Assembly: GCA_000827265.1 (NCBI GenBank)
Contig: KN834751.1
Coordinates: 1,669,123 to 1,733,122 of the forward strand
DNA from: Collybiopsis luxurians FD-317 M1
Taxonomy: Eukaryota > Basidiomycota > Agaricomycetes > Agaricales > Omphalotaceae
Length of the DNA: 64,000 bases
Reading direction: 5' to 3'
Of the stretch, positions 23,271-34,242 are shown one piece after another. Within the stretch, counting starts at the first letter, position 1. Every line of letters starts with the position of its first letter. The position numbers and the translations under genes are program-made. The notes under the pieces are model-generated. The model made no database searches. It had not been told where the DNA came from and saw only the letters and a list, made by a program, of their open reading frames with translations.

Positions 23271-24847
23271 ATGACTCCGGAAGACTATCATGCCATTTCT
23301 TCCTATGCCACGGAAGTCTACTTTAACACAGTATTTGATATACTGGTGTTAGCAACTGGCTATGGTATGTAGTGGCCTATATTGTTCAATTTCTCCATCA
23401 CACATGTAGAAACAGTGCTTAGTAATGGATTACATCTAGGTATATCTATTCTAGGAACGTCCATTGCTACTTATATCTTATTGTAAGGAATTTCGTAGAT
23501 GGTTTCTGGTATTTTTTTGTATTCACATTTGCCAAACCTCGACAGAAGCAAATCCTGGTCCCGGGCACAAATTACACTTCTTGCCTGCCTGAGCCTAGCA
23601 TTCATTGTCTTGACTTGGACTATCTTTGCCGATGAGGCATTGCCACTCATAAAAAGCCAGGTTGATTTTGTTGAAATAAATCCAGAAGGATTCAACAAAA
23701 AGACGCTGGCTATATATTCCATGAATGGTTGGGATTTAACAATTGCTGTAAGTTTACCTTGTTCGAGTCTCATCCGATGATTTGATTCTTTGTGTAGAGT
23801 CTTTTGAGTGATTCCATCGTGGTTTGGAGAGCCTGGATTTTGTTTCAACAAGAAAGGTTTTGGAGGGTTGCACTTGTGCTTCTCATGATTGTTAATATTG
23901 GTATGCAACCAATACACCGATATACGACATATTCACTAATACTTTACATGACGCAATCTAGGAGTCAATGTTGCAGATTGCATCTTGGATGACATTGAAG
24001 TTCCCGTGATAATGTCTGGCCTCCACACAATTCTAGACTGGGTATCACTTGTGATTTCTTTGGTAGTTAACATGTTTGCAACTGGCCTGATTGGATGGAG
24101 GGCATGGCAAGTGCTTCAAACTTCTGCTTGTAGTTACTATTGAACTCTTACAGTTACAAATTGCAGGAATCACCATGGAATCATGAAAGAAGTCACCGGT
24201 TACCATAGGAGAACCAGGATTGAAAGTATCCTACTTCTGTTGATTGAGTCTGGTGCTATGTTTTGTACAATACAAGTATTGTGGATTAGGGTGCGCAGTG
24301 GTGCCTCTGAGCTGTTAGGCTCGGAATGGTGATGGTAAGATAAGTAATTGTCTATCATTGTTGGCCTTCAGAGTAGGCCTTTTATACTCTACGGTAGGTA
24401 TTCTAGAAGTATCTACAAGGTAAGTAACAGTTCTACTACATTCCATGTATCACTAATACCGCAGTAATTATCTGAGTAATCTATAAATAAATATTACTAA
24501 GCTTCATACCGGAGTTGCTAGTTCCGGTCAAAGCGTCGGATCACAACAACAAGCTCTCTATGCTGTCTTTACCCTGCTGGTTGTATATGGACCTGCAGCA
24601 AATGGTTTGTCTGTGCTATATCTAGCTGGTTGCATTAGTAGTTCATTATTTGTTCTTGCTTCTGTGAGTCTTGATTCTTTTTGTAACCTCAACTGATGCC
24701 ATTCATGAACAAATTTGATAGGCATGGTATCCTATTGCAGTAGTCATTTTGGTCCACATGAAGAGCTCTCCGGTACTTGAGACTTTTCATATCACAGTTA
24801 TTCAGACTACAGAAGACTCTTGCAGGGAGGCCATACTTCAAGTATGA
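23271..24847 (+). pseudogene. Seven-TM-like membrane protein, paralogue 2, probably interrupted
   Basis: It starts MTPEDYHAISSYATEV, parallel to MTPEEQQTLASVANV in paralogue 1, and repeats its exon plan: 23271-23364, 23440-23482 (43 nt in both genes), 23546-23747, 23798-23900 (103 nt in both), 23962-24106 (145 nt in both), then 24167 onward. The fifth intron starts with GC (gcaagt) instead of GT. In the sixth exon, after SGAMFCTIQ, 277 bp (24276-24552) interrupt the frame and bring a stop. Homology resumes at ALYAVFTLLVVYGPAANG and ends AWYPIAVVILVHMKSSPVLE to a stop at 24847. A weak intron (24278-24539) could restore the frame, so a functional gene is not excluded. Function unknown. Confidence 0.65.
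24276..24552. other. 277-bp interruption of paralogue 2
   Basis: The segment lies exactly between codons that are adjacent in paralogue 1 (CAG-GTC there; CAA then GCT here). It begins gtattgtgg and ends in a caacaa run, with caa at both junctions. No inverted repeats seen. It may be an insertion or an unusual intron. Confidence 0.5.
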
Positions 24848-25472
24848 CCATCCAAGCAGACTCTGGAAGAACTTCCCCCAAAATGAAGGTTTCTGAGACT
24901 GGCAATTGGAAGGCTCCAGCAGTTGTTGTATAGTTATTAAATATTTATATAAGGAGTGTAACATAGCTAGCTTTTTACTAGCTTGGCCAAATCCTATCAT
25001 TTTTCCTTGCCAATTTGTCCTTAGATACCCCCTCAGTGCTCACAATGTGGATGGTATGGACTCGGACTGAGGCTGCTTATGAGAGATTTTGTCCTTATTA
25101 CACGAAGTGTTTCAAGTTCTTACCCCAAACTACCCCAGCTTGCAAATTCTTCCAATGTGAAACATATGTATCTGGAATCAATACATTGGAGGTGAAGGGT
25201 CGGATTATGGGACAGACAGTGAGGGAGAACACTCAGACTTGAGTGATTTTTAATTCCATTACTTTCCTACTACCTGGTCAGGTCACATTGAATATATATC
25301 TGGGCTTGCTAGCATCCCTGTTCTCGGTACAGAAGTCTACCAGGTGGTGGTAGTACGAGACCGGCGGTTTCCTTTATGGAACCACTGCTGGAATTTCCGG
25401 CGGCGCCATATATATAATATATGAACGGCGTGTTGCGTCAGTAACAAGACAACTCTAGACACAAGATAGTGA
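24848..25472. other. Gene-free stretch
   Basis: 3' flank of paralogue 2 followed by unremarkable sequence. An AT-rich tatatataatatatg box lies at about 25408-25424. Confidence 0.4.
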
Positions 25473-25820
25473 ATGGAACACTTTCGCTCGGCGCCTATGT
25501 TCATAACTTGTCGTCCTCTACCTCTCAGCCTCAGGCTTTACCAGCCCCGCAACGACACACCTAAGTACCTGCTCCGGTGGCAAGAACTCGAAGCCCCAGA
25601 ACGTCCCCGGCCACGGACAGAATTCAATGGGAATCAACCGAGAAAGTTCAGGGTTGATGGACACATGTACGTGTCCAACTTCTATCCAGGTCCTTTCTGT
25701 GGGCGCTTTCCCTTGTCAAGAAGTTGGGATGAGGTATCGCAAGCCTTCTTACACTCCCTTGTACATAGCTTCAGCGGAAAGGGATGCACGCCCTTTCGGT
25801 GTAGAGCGGGCGGAGGATAA
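25473..25820 (+). CDS. Possible small orphan protein, 115 aa
   Basis: An ATG-initiated intron-free frame follows an AT-rich TATA-like box by about 50 nt. The product is basic and Pro/Arg-rich (ERPRPRTEFNGNQPRKFRVD), without a signal peptide or known domain, and ends RCRAGGG. No family resemblance is seen. It may be chance. Confidence 0.2.
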   Translation: MEHFRSAPMFITCRPLPLSLRLYQPRNDTPKYLLRWQELEAPERPRPRTEFNGNQPRKFRVDGHMYVSNFYPGPFCGRFPLSRSWDEVSQAFLHSLVHSFSGKGCTPFRCRAGGG

Positions 25821-26180
25821 AATGATCGGAATTTCTTCATCTTGGCCTATGAGAATGAATAATAGTCAGTACATAGGCTTTTGATTCTTCTCGGTCATGA
25901 AACGCCGCCCTATGTAAAACATCGGACAGTTTCAAAACTTGAAACTCAATTGCAGCTGCCCTCGACGGCCGGTGTATGTAGATGCCATACACCGTTAACC
26001 GTTAACATCATGCAGGGGAGAGTATGTTGATCATCTGTCTTTGAATTCTTTCCCTGTTTTCTCTCTTTTGCTCTTCCCAACGATACTCACTCACCCCCCC
26101 ACTCGTTCCTTGGCCGGTTTCTCCCCATTCCGTTCCTTCATTCTGGATACCAACTACCTACGTCCAAGAAGTACAAGATA
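25821..26180. promoter_or_regulatory. Upstream region of the KRE6/SKN1-like gene
   Basis: A strongly pyrimidine-rich tract (about 26038-26130, with a c-run at 26093-26100) precedes the ATG at 26181, typical of fungal promoters. No TATA box is obvious. Confidence 0.35.
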
Positions 26181-29100
26181 ATGCAGTCTGAAAGGGGCAT
26201 CTACGCTCCGGTTCCTGTACAACAGGGAGAGAAATCTCCGCCTCCGCTCCTTCAAACTTTTAGCTCGCCAAGTAAATTTGCTTCTAGGCAGGGCTTGTAC
26301 GGTCAGTCAAAATGCATAGATGGTGCATTCTCCTATCCCGGAAGTAACGTGCTAACCTACTCACTCACTCACTTTACAACAGCGGCGCCGAATCCCCCGA
26401 ACTCTCCCTACGCACATTCGTTTGATCTCAGTCCTGGTGGTTTCTCGAGGCCGGCGTCGGCAGCCGGGAGTTCGATATCGAGGCCTGCTAGTTCGATTCT
26501 GTCGAGAGGTGATGAGCAGGTGTGCTTCCCCGCTCGAGTTGGGCGCTTCTCCAACTGACCTTCGGTAGTACGACCCCCAAGTCTGGAACACCAAACTCCT
26601 CCCCAGCCAACCCGAAGCCGACGACGATCTCCACAATCCAGACTCTGGCTCGCGTCTCTCTCGAGGACACATCTTTACCTTTCGCGGTCTTGCCAATATC
26701 GGGTGTATCGTGATTTTGTGTTTGTGTATCATGGCGTTGTTGTGAGTTTTCGTCTTCGTCTTTGTCTCTCTTTTTTCCTCTTTCTTTGGCTTCGGGTCGG
26801 GTCGGGTTTCGGGTTGTGTGGCCTTTTTTGGGTGTTGATATTGATTTATTCATCCTGGGGGATTTCGTAGTTTGGGGTATCCGGTAGCCCACTTTATTAC
26901 GACGCCGCGGATAACGTCGTATGGAGTCAATGCGACTGGACAGGTGTGTTTTTACTCCCCCCTCCCCCCCTTCCTCCCCGTGTCCATCTCAAAAGCTAAC
27001 TAACCCATCCCCGTCCTCTCTCCCTCGTCCACCGTCCACCTCCCCCTCCACCCCTCCACCCTCCACAGATACCGCAACTCATCGGCAACTGGGGCCCCAT
27101 CGACACTGAAACGCCGCAAGACGCGCACGTCTACACCTCCTTCGCGGACGGGTCCAGCTGGCAATTAGTTTTCAGCGATGAGTTCAATACCGAAGGGAGG
27201 ACGTTTTATCCGGGTGATGATCCGTATTGGGAGGCTGGTGAGTGTTTTGTTTTTGTTTTTGGGTTTTGTGGGTTGGTTTCTGGGAAAGGGATGTTGATTT
27301 TTTGGGTAGTGGACTTACAGTATTGGGCGGTAAGTCTTTCGTCCCTCCCCTTCCCTTCCCTTCCCTCTCCCTCTTTCCTCTCCTCCTCCCCCGCTCCTAA
27401 TCCCAATCCCAATCCTAACCCCAACCCCCCCCCCCACAGACCGGCAACATAAACTGGTACTCCCCCTCCGCCCTCCAGACGAAAAACGGTTCTCTCGAAA
27501 TCACCCTCTCAAAGGAATCGATCCACGGTATGGACTACAAAGGCGGGATGTTAGCGACGTGGAACAAGTTTTGTTTCACGGGGGGGATGGTGTTGGCGAG
27601 TGTGTCGTTGCCGGGGCAGAATAATGTTTCTGGGCTTTGGGTGAGTTTTTTTTTTGAGTTTTGGTTTGTGCGTTTTTTGGGGGGGTTTTGAAGGAGGGGT
27701 TCGAAGGGAGGGAATGGGAGGGGAGAGGAAGCGAAGCGAGAAGGTGTTGGGTTGGGATCAGGATTCGGATTAGAAATGGGACGCTTACTATGGCTTTTTT
27801 GTTTTTTTTTTTCAGCCCTCGGTATGGACATTGGGTAATCTAGGAAGAGTCGGATACGGAGCTACATTAGAAGGAATGGTACGTCCCTCCCTCCCCTCTC
27901 TCCCTTCCCTCTCCCACCCCTCCTCATCCAATTCCCATTCCCATTCCCTTCCCACACACACAGTGGCCCTACAGCTACGACACCTGCGACGTCGGCGCGC
28001 TCGCCAACCAATCCCTACACTCCCAACCCCCCGCGGCGCACGAACAGGGTCCGTTTAAGAATGCGAGTATCTCGGGGTTGCCTGGGCAGAGGCTGTCGAG
28101 GTGTACGTGTGAGGGGGAGGAGCATCCTGGTCCGAGGCATGGGGACGGGTCGTTTGTGGGAAGGTCGGCGCCGGAGATTGATTTGTTTGAGGCGCAGGTG
28201 GATGGGGAGGGGGTGGAGGCGAGGGGGTGTGTGTCGCAGAGTGGGCAGTGGGCGGTGAGTGTTTTTTTTTTTTTTTGTGTGGTTTTGGGTGTTGGGTGTT
28301 TTCGGGCGATTTGGGGCGTTGGGTTGAGTGGGGTAACGGTAACGACGAAATCTCTGATGCGTTTTTGTTTTTTGGGATAGCCCTTCAACGATGCGTATCA
28401 ATTCAAGAACGATAGTTCCGGAGTGGTGGTGAACGATCCGAGTATTACGATTGAGAATTCGTATACTGGAGGGCCGTTGCAGCAGGCTACGTCGTATGTT
28501 TCCGAGACGAGTGCGTAGCCCCGTAGCGTTTTATCTTCCTTTTGGAGAGGACGCGATTGACTTACTTATGTGGGCCTCCGCTTCTTCGTGGTTACTTAGA
28601 TCAGAGGTGTTATCAACTCAACGAGGATTGTTTTTCTACGTATGGGATTGAGTATAAACCGGGGTATGAGGCTGATGGTGCTGTGAGTGTTTTTTCGCGA
28701 AAGTTTTGGGTATATACTCTTACACACGTATAGTACATCTCGTGGATATCGGATAACAAGCAAGCGTGGACGTTGAAAGCTGCGGGAGTGGGTGCGGATG
28801 GGACTACGCAGATTTCAGCGAGGCCTGTTGCGCAGGAGCCAATGGTAAGCCGCCAAGCTGCTGAGCTTCTCGAGTAAATGATTCAAAATTGGACTCACCT
28901 CCGGCAGTACCTGATCGCGAACCTGGGCATGTCGAGCGGCTTCAACTTTTTAGATTTCGACCATCTCGTGTTTCCGGCTGTGATGCGGATTGATTGGATT
29001 AGGGTATATCAGCCTGCGGGTTCTGTGAACGTTGGATGCGATCCGAAGGGGTATCCTACGATGGAGTATATTAAAAAGTGAGTGGTTTTCGGATTGAGGA

Positions 29101-29234
29101 CTATCAAGCTGAGCTGAGGTTCCCCTACTAGTAATCTCCTCGCGTATAGCAATCCGAATTTAACGACATGGACACCTGGAAAGGCAGGCTATGGAAAGAC
29201 GTTTCCGAAGAATAGCATGGTTGATAATTGCTAA
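26181..29234 (+). CDS. Beta-1,6-glucan synthesis-associated GH16-like protein (KRE6/SKN1 family), 614 aa
   Basis: Type II membrane protein needed for cell-wall beta-1,6-glucan in fungi, acting in the secretory pathway and at the plasma membrane. Fourteen exons join in frame, one only 20 nt (27310-27329). Residues 1 to about 120 are a cytosolic Ser/Pro-rich tail; a single TM segment follows (ANIGCIVILCLCIMALLFLG). The lumenal GH16-like domain begins WQLVFSDEFNTEGRTFYPGD and contains VSGLWPSVWTLGNLGRVGYG. The active-site-like motif EIDLFE occurs near residue 375, matching the E-I-D-x-x-E nucleophile region of GH16. It ends NPNLTTWTPGKAGYGKTFPK and MVDNC. The last exon start at 29132 gives YIKNNLLAYSNPNL, which suits the family better than an alternative acceptor at 29150. 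Introns here are C- or T-rich. Confidence 0.93.
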
Positions 29235-29349
29235 CTGCTTGGGTGTATAGATATATATTATGCTTTGCTTTGCGTTGCTGTCTGGTATATCATTATTTTT
29301 TGCTATGTATATACTTTGTACCAATAGATTTATTCGATGGAATGGGATA

Positions 29350-29372
29350 GAAGCCTCGAGAAGGCCGAAGAA
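29350..29372 (+). promoter_or_regulatory. Heat-shock-element-like array upstream of HSP110
   Basis: GAA triplets occur at 29350, 29360 and 29370, spaced exactly 10 bp, with CTC and CCG in the intervening five-base slots where TTC would be ideal. This resembles the nGAAn/nTTCn array bound by heat-shock factor. It lies about 117-139 nt before the HSP110 ATG. The match is imperfect. Confidence 0.4.
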
Positions 29373-29488
29373 GGATGGCAGATTTCCTAATTCGGAGCAC
29401 GTGGCGGGGGCTGTTAATTTTTTTTTAACGGCCAACTTTTTTTTTGATCTTTACCCACTTCCTTTATACCTTTTCTTTTTTTTTCCTA

Positions 29489-32085
29489 ATGGCCGTTGTC
29501 GGTGTTGACTTTGGCACGCTAGCGAGTAAAGTGAGTGAAAAGTGTCTCTGGATGAACTGGATAACTGATTCTTTGTTAGATCGGTGTTGCTAGACATCGA
29601 GGAATCGATATTATCACTAATGAAGTTTCTAATCGAGCTACACCGTATGTTCTACCTTGTTGCTTTCTTGGTCTATCTAATACCCTTTACAGCTCACTCG
29701 TTGCTTTTGGTCCCAAACAACGAGCTATCGGTGAATCAGCAAAGACTCAGGAAACGTCAAATTTTAAAAACACCATCGGTTCATTGAAGCGATTAGTTGG
29801 CAGAACCCTCAATGATCCAGATGTCCAGAACGTTGAGAAAAAGTTTATCAACGCTGCTTTGGTCGATGTACATGGAACCGTCGGCGTCGAGGTATGTCTC
29901 AACCCTTATCGATGAACTCTAATCGACTGACCCAAAAAAATTTTTTAAAAAAAGGTCAATTATCTCGGCGAAAGACAGTCCTTCTCAGCCACACAGCTCG
30001 TAGCCATGTATCTAGGTCGCATCCGCGACACAGCCAGCGCAGAGCTTAAAACCAACGTCTCCGATATCGTCATCGCCGTCCCAGGCTGGTTCACCGATAT
30101 CCAACGACGTGCCATCCACGACGCCGCCTCCATCGCTGGCCTCAACGTCCTCCGACTCATCAACGACACCACCGCCTCCGCTCTCGGATACGGTATCACC
30201 AAATCCGACCTCCCAGAAGCCGACAGCCCCAAATACGTCGCCTTTGTCGACGTCGGCCACTCCTCCCTCAGCGTCTCCATCGTCGCCTTCTCCAAAGGCC
30301 AACTCATCGTCAAAGCCACCGCCTACGACCGCCATCTCGGCGGTCGCGACATCGACTACGCCCTCGTCCGACACTTTTCCAAAGAGTTTAAAGAAAAATA
30401 CAAAATCGACGTCCTCTCCAACCCCAAAGCCACCTTCCGTCTCGCCGCCGCCGCCGAAAAGCTCAAAAAAGTCTTATCCGCCAACGCCGAAGCCCCCATC
30501 AACGTCGAGAGCATCATGAACGACATTGACGCCGCGTCCAAGTTGACCCGCGACCAGCTCGAGGAGCTCATTGCGGACGAGCTCTCCCGCATCGCTGCGC
30601 CTATCCAGCGCGCGATTGCCGATTCCGGTCTCACGATGGACGAGATCGAGGCTGTGGAGCTTATCGGTGGGTCGTCTAGGATCCCTGCTGTGCGTACGAG
30701 GATTGCAGAGTGTTTCCCTGGCAAGACCCTCTCGACGACGTTGAACCAGGACGAGGCTGTCGCGAGGGGTGCGACTTTTTCCTGCGCAATGCTTTCCCCC
30801 GTTTTCCGCGTCCGAGACTTTTCCGTTTCGGATGTGTCCCATTACCCGATCAAAGTCCAGTGGGCGCCGACGCCTTCTGATCCCGAGGAAGACACGGAGC
30901 TCGTCGTGTTTGGGCATGGAAACCCGATCCCGTCGACCAAGATCCTTTCGTTTTATAGGAAGGAGCCGTTCGATATTGAAGCTGTGTATGCGGAGCCTGA
31001 AAAGTTGCCTGGGGGGGTGAATCCGTGGATTGCAAAGTTTACGGCAAAGGAGATTCCGCAGGTTGGGCAGGAGGCGCAGGGGGATGCGACGCAGGTCAAG
31101 TTGAAGACGAGGTTGAATGCGAATGGGGTGTTGAGTTTTGAGGCGGCGTATGTTGAGACGAGGGAGGAGAAGGAGGAGGCTGCTGCGGCGGCTCCGGCGC
31201 CGGCGCCGATGGAAGGTGTGGAAGGGACGGATGGGGCGCCTGCGCCTGCGCCGCCCAAGAAAAAGGTTAAGGTGATCAAGCATGATATTCGGTTTGTGGT
31301 GGGGAATTCGGCGTTGGATAAGAGTATGATTGAGACGTTGAAGGAGCAGGAGAATTCTATGTGGGAGAATGATAAGCTCGTCAAGGATACTGAGGTTTGT
31401 GTCCCCTCCTCTCCGCCTAACAAAAAACGCGCTAACTTACTTGTCGTTGTAGGATCGTAAAAACGCGTTGGAAGAATACATCTACGACATGCGCTCTAAA
31501 CTCGACGACCGCTACGCCGCATACGTCCAGCCCTCTGAAAAATCCGCCCTCCTCGCTCTCCTCTCCGAACAAGAAGACTGGCTCTACACCGAAGAAGGCG
31601 AAGAAGCCACCAAATCGACCTACATCTCCCGACTCGACGCGTGTAAAGCCCTCGGCGACCCGATCCACACCCGCTGGCGCGAGCACGAAGAGCGTCCGCG
31701 GGCCATCTCCGCCCTCCGCGAGACGCTGGACACGTACATGTCCCAAGCGACCTCTTCCGACGACAAGTACGCGCATATCGATGAGAAGGATAAGCAGAGT
31801 GTTGTGGAGAAGGTTGCGGTTACGAGGAAGTGGTTGGAGGATATGGAGGTGAGGCAGATGGAGAGGGAGAAGTGGAGGGATCCGGTGTTGGTTGTTGGGG
31901 AGGTGGGGAAGAGGAGGGATGAGGTGATTTATTTTGCGAGTCCGATTTTGGGAAGGCCGAAGCCGAAGCCGGTTGTGGTGCCTACGCCGACGGGGAGTGG
32001 GGCGCAGACGCCGAGGAATGAGGGGGAGGAGGAGAAGGGGAAGAAGGAGGAGGCTAAGGGGCCTAGTGAGATGGATGTTGATTAG
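29489..32085 (+). CDS. HSP110-family chaperone (SSE1-like), 792 aa
   Basis: Cytosolic HSP70-superfamily member that acts as nucleotide-exchange factor for HSP70 and holds unfolded proteins. Exons 29489-29530, 29580-29644, 29693-29891, 29955-31394 and 31453-32085 join in frame. The ATPase domain begins VVGVDFGTLASKIGVARHRG and includes TNEVSNRATPSLVAFGPKQR, INDTTASALGYG, VAFVDVGHSSLSVS and VELIGGSSRIPAVR. The linker and beta region holds the acidic/Ala-Pro loop typical of HSP110 (around EEAAAAAPAPAPMEG). The C-terminal helical part ends in a charged tail (EGEEEKGKKEEAK...SEMDVD). Length fits fungal Sse proteins (about 700-800) rather than HSP70. Intron 3 ends in an A-rich acceptor without a pyrimidine tract. 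Only 254 bp separate it from the upstream gene. Confidence 0.93.
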
Positions 32086-32516
32086 GCAATGGGGTGGGGG
32101 TTGAATTAGAGTTTGGTTGTGGTTGTGTACATCCTTAGATCCTTTGAATTCGTTTGATGTTTTTTTTCTTGCTTCTGTTTTCCGTTACGACTTTTTTTGT
32201 TTTCTTGCCCCCAATGTCGACATCCCGAGAAGAAGTATATACTGACCCCCGTACTCTGACCGTAATACGTACATACATACAATGCATACGATTCTTGTTA
32301 CTTACAGAAATCAAGTACTACTTTTGCCTTTTGCGTATTTTATCATGACGAACGACGAACGATGAACGATTAACGATTCATTGATTGATTTGGATCTCTA
32401 TCATTGTCAACGTCGCCGTCGTAAATCTAAATGATTGGGTGAAGAAAAAAAAAACAAACTGCATCTGGGATGCATAAACATACACTGATAATGCTAAATG
32501 AAGGGCAAGTAGTAAC
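32086..32516. other. Gene-free stretch
   Basis: 3' flank of HSP110. It has a cgaacgacgaacgatgaacg microrepeat at about 32347-32370 and an a-run at 32446-32455. No gene seen. Confidence 0.4.
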
Positions 32517-32616
32517 TCCCTGGTAGTATATCGGTTAGTACACGCGCCTGTCATGCAATGGTTATAAATATATTCGTTGCTCGCGCGAAAGCTGGGTTCG
32601 ACTCCCAGCCAGGGAG
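32517..32616 (+). tRNA. tRNA-Asp(GTC) with 28-nt intron
   Basis: The acceptor stem TCCCTGG pairs with CCAGGGA (32609-32615) before discriminator G32616. The D arm holds TATCGGTTAGTAC. The anticodon stem CGCGC / GCGCG encloses CTGTCA with anticodon GTC at 32550-32552. An intron occupies 32554-32581, directly after position 37 as in nuclear tRNA introns. The T arm is CTGGG-TTCGACT-CCCAG and supplies the B box. A T-run follows at 32638. Confidence 0.95.
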
Positions 32617-32637
32617 CTCTCGTGTACTCTTAGAGTC

Positions 32638-32656
32638 TTTTTTTTTTTTTTTTTTT
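32638..32656 (+). terminator. Pol III terminator T-run
   Basis: Nineteen T residues beginning 22 nt after the end of the first tRNA-Asp gene, enough to stop RNA polymerase III. Confidence 0.65.
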
Positions 32657-32703
32657 GAGTTTTTTTTTCGCGTTCTTTTTGGGAAGGGGGGTGGGAGGAA
32701 AGA

Positions 32704-32760
32704 CTCTCCAAGTGTGCCAACGACGCAACTGACTCTGAATTCGAAAATTGTTACTTATAG
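32704..32760. repeat. tRNA-Asp 3'-flank repeat, copy 1
   Basis: The words tccaag, aactgactctgaattcga and attgtta recur after the second tRNA-Asp gene (33069-33115) and in diverged form at 40054-40100. This shows that the tRNA genes were copied with about 150 bp of 3' flank. Confidence 0.6.
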
Positions 32761-32901
32761 CCTGCTTCTTCTTACTTGTTGTGTCCTGTCGTTACATGTA
32801 CACCCCCAATATTCGACCATTGGCGCTTCTCGCCAGCTTGCGCCTTACTATTATTAATTAATCGTAGCTGAATGATTCGATGATGATGTGTACAACATTA
32901 T

Positions 32902-33001
32902 TCCCTGGTAGTATATCGGTTAGTACACGCGCCTGTCATTGCTATGTGTTTAAGTGGGTACAGCTGCGCGCGAAAGCTGGGTTCGACTCCCAGCCAGGGA
33001 G
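32902..33001 (+). tRNA. tRNA-Asp(GTC), second copy, different intron
   Basis: The mature sequence is identical to the gene at 32517-32616, with anticodon GTC at 32935-32937. The intron (32939-32966) is also 28 nt, but its sequence is unlike that of the first copy. The 3' flank shares T-runs and the aactgactctgaattcga phrase with copy 1, so the two are a tandem duplication with a period of 385 bp. Confidence 0.95.
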
Positions 33002-33730
33002 TGATCGCTTGGTTTTCCAGAACTCTTTCTTGAGTTTTTTTCTATTTTTTTTATTTGGGGGGAGGGGCAGTCCAAGTTTACCAACTGACTCTGAATTCGA
33101 TAGTTGTTATAGGCTTGTTAACTTGAACAAGATATCTTTTCTTAAAAAAGTATGTTGATCTTGCTTGAGGTGTAGTTCTAGTTGAATTACCAATGAGAAA
33201 GGATAGGATAGTCTAATCCCAACATTGGTGCAAGTACGATGGGTATCAAATACTTCGTTGAGGTACTAGGGGGAGGTTTAATCAATTTAATGTTTTATCA
33301 AAATTGTTGGCGATGTCTTGAACATTTGGATAGAATGCTTATTTATAATTGGAAGGGTTGGGATGGGTTAGAGTAAATCCTTCTGGATCCTGTTGTTGCT
33401 CTTGAACTAGGGGCCTTCCCTCATTCCCGCTACTTTTAAGTAGTGGGTTTTAGAGGTGGACCTTTTCTGAAGTTGAAGTACGGCCAAAGCGTCCGATCGA
33501 TCATTCTTGCCTCTTTTGGACTGCTTATGTCATGACACGGATTACATACTCCTCTCAAGGCAATCTAGCTAGCTGGCCTTCGTTCGTTTTTCTTATGTCT
33601 GGCTTAGCTTTTACTATCTCTTCATGCGTCGCTCAACTCGCGTCTTGCTCATTCTCTTTTTTCGCGCAATTTTGTCCGCAGGGCCTCCACGTGTAACCTT
33701 GGTCTCGAAATATAGAATGCTCTGTTTAAT
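33002..33730. other. Gene-free stretch
   Basis: T-runs and the tRNA 3'-flank repeat lie in the first 120 bp. A perfect-looking hairpin, cccgctactt / aagtagtggg, lies at about 33426-33448. No gene seen. Confidence 0.4.
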
Positions 33731-34220
33731 GTGCTGCAATGGCATTCAATGCATACAGTTCCTCTGACTTTTTGTTTGTGGCATTGCCCACTCGCTCTTG
33801 ATGTTGTGCTTGGACAGGATTTTTATGATGCATGTGTCCAGTTGAATATGTCACATCTGCTGGAACACATCATGGTTTGTTCGGTTTTGCAAGCTGTCAA
33901 ACCACCCCTTTTGCCACCCTTAGTTCCTTTTCCTGCAGGTGTGTAATGGACAAATTGGATTGCAACCCAATATATTTGCTATGGAACACAGGCGCATAGC
34001 AATGGCGGCAGTAGCAGTGTCTGAGAATACAGTGTGCCCTGATGTGCACATTTACCGGTATGATAGCCCAGATGTCTGCCTACTTTACATGCAAGTCTGT
34101 AGTGCCGGTTTCGTAACATTTGCTTGCCAATTTGAATTTTTGGACAGTTTCTTGCTTGGATGGTTTATGACGGACAGTGAACTCAGGGAACTGATGTTGC
34201 TTGAAGATAGAGAGTCATAA
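33731..34220 (+). other. Possible gene remnant, two adjoining frames
   Basis: Two adjacent plus-strand frames, one containing DFYDACVQLNMSHLLEHI and the other GLQPNIFAMEHRRIAMAAVA followed by VCPDVHIYRYDSPD, are separated by intron-like gtttgt...ctgcag sequence. The amino-acid composition looks protein-like. I recognise no family. It could be a decayed gene or transposon fragment beside the fold-back element at 34243. Confidence 0.25.
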
Positions 34221-34242
34221 GGTAGATGCCATCCAAATCTGA

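Noticed and set aside
26361..26892. Minus-strand frames of 123 and 134 codons opposite the KRE6/SKN1-like gene
   Set aside because: Basic low-complexity translations opposite well-supported exons; no start context or homology.
27661..28415. Gly/Arg-rich frames spanning introns of the KRE6/SKN1-like gene
   Set aside because: They run through G-rich introns and are out of frame with the conserved protein.
30474..31283. 269-codon minus-strand frame opposite the HSP110 gene
   Set aside because: It is a shadow of the GC-rich HSP110 coding strand: Arg-rich, no domain, and the plus-strand frame is unambiguous.
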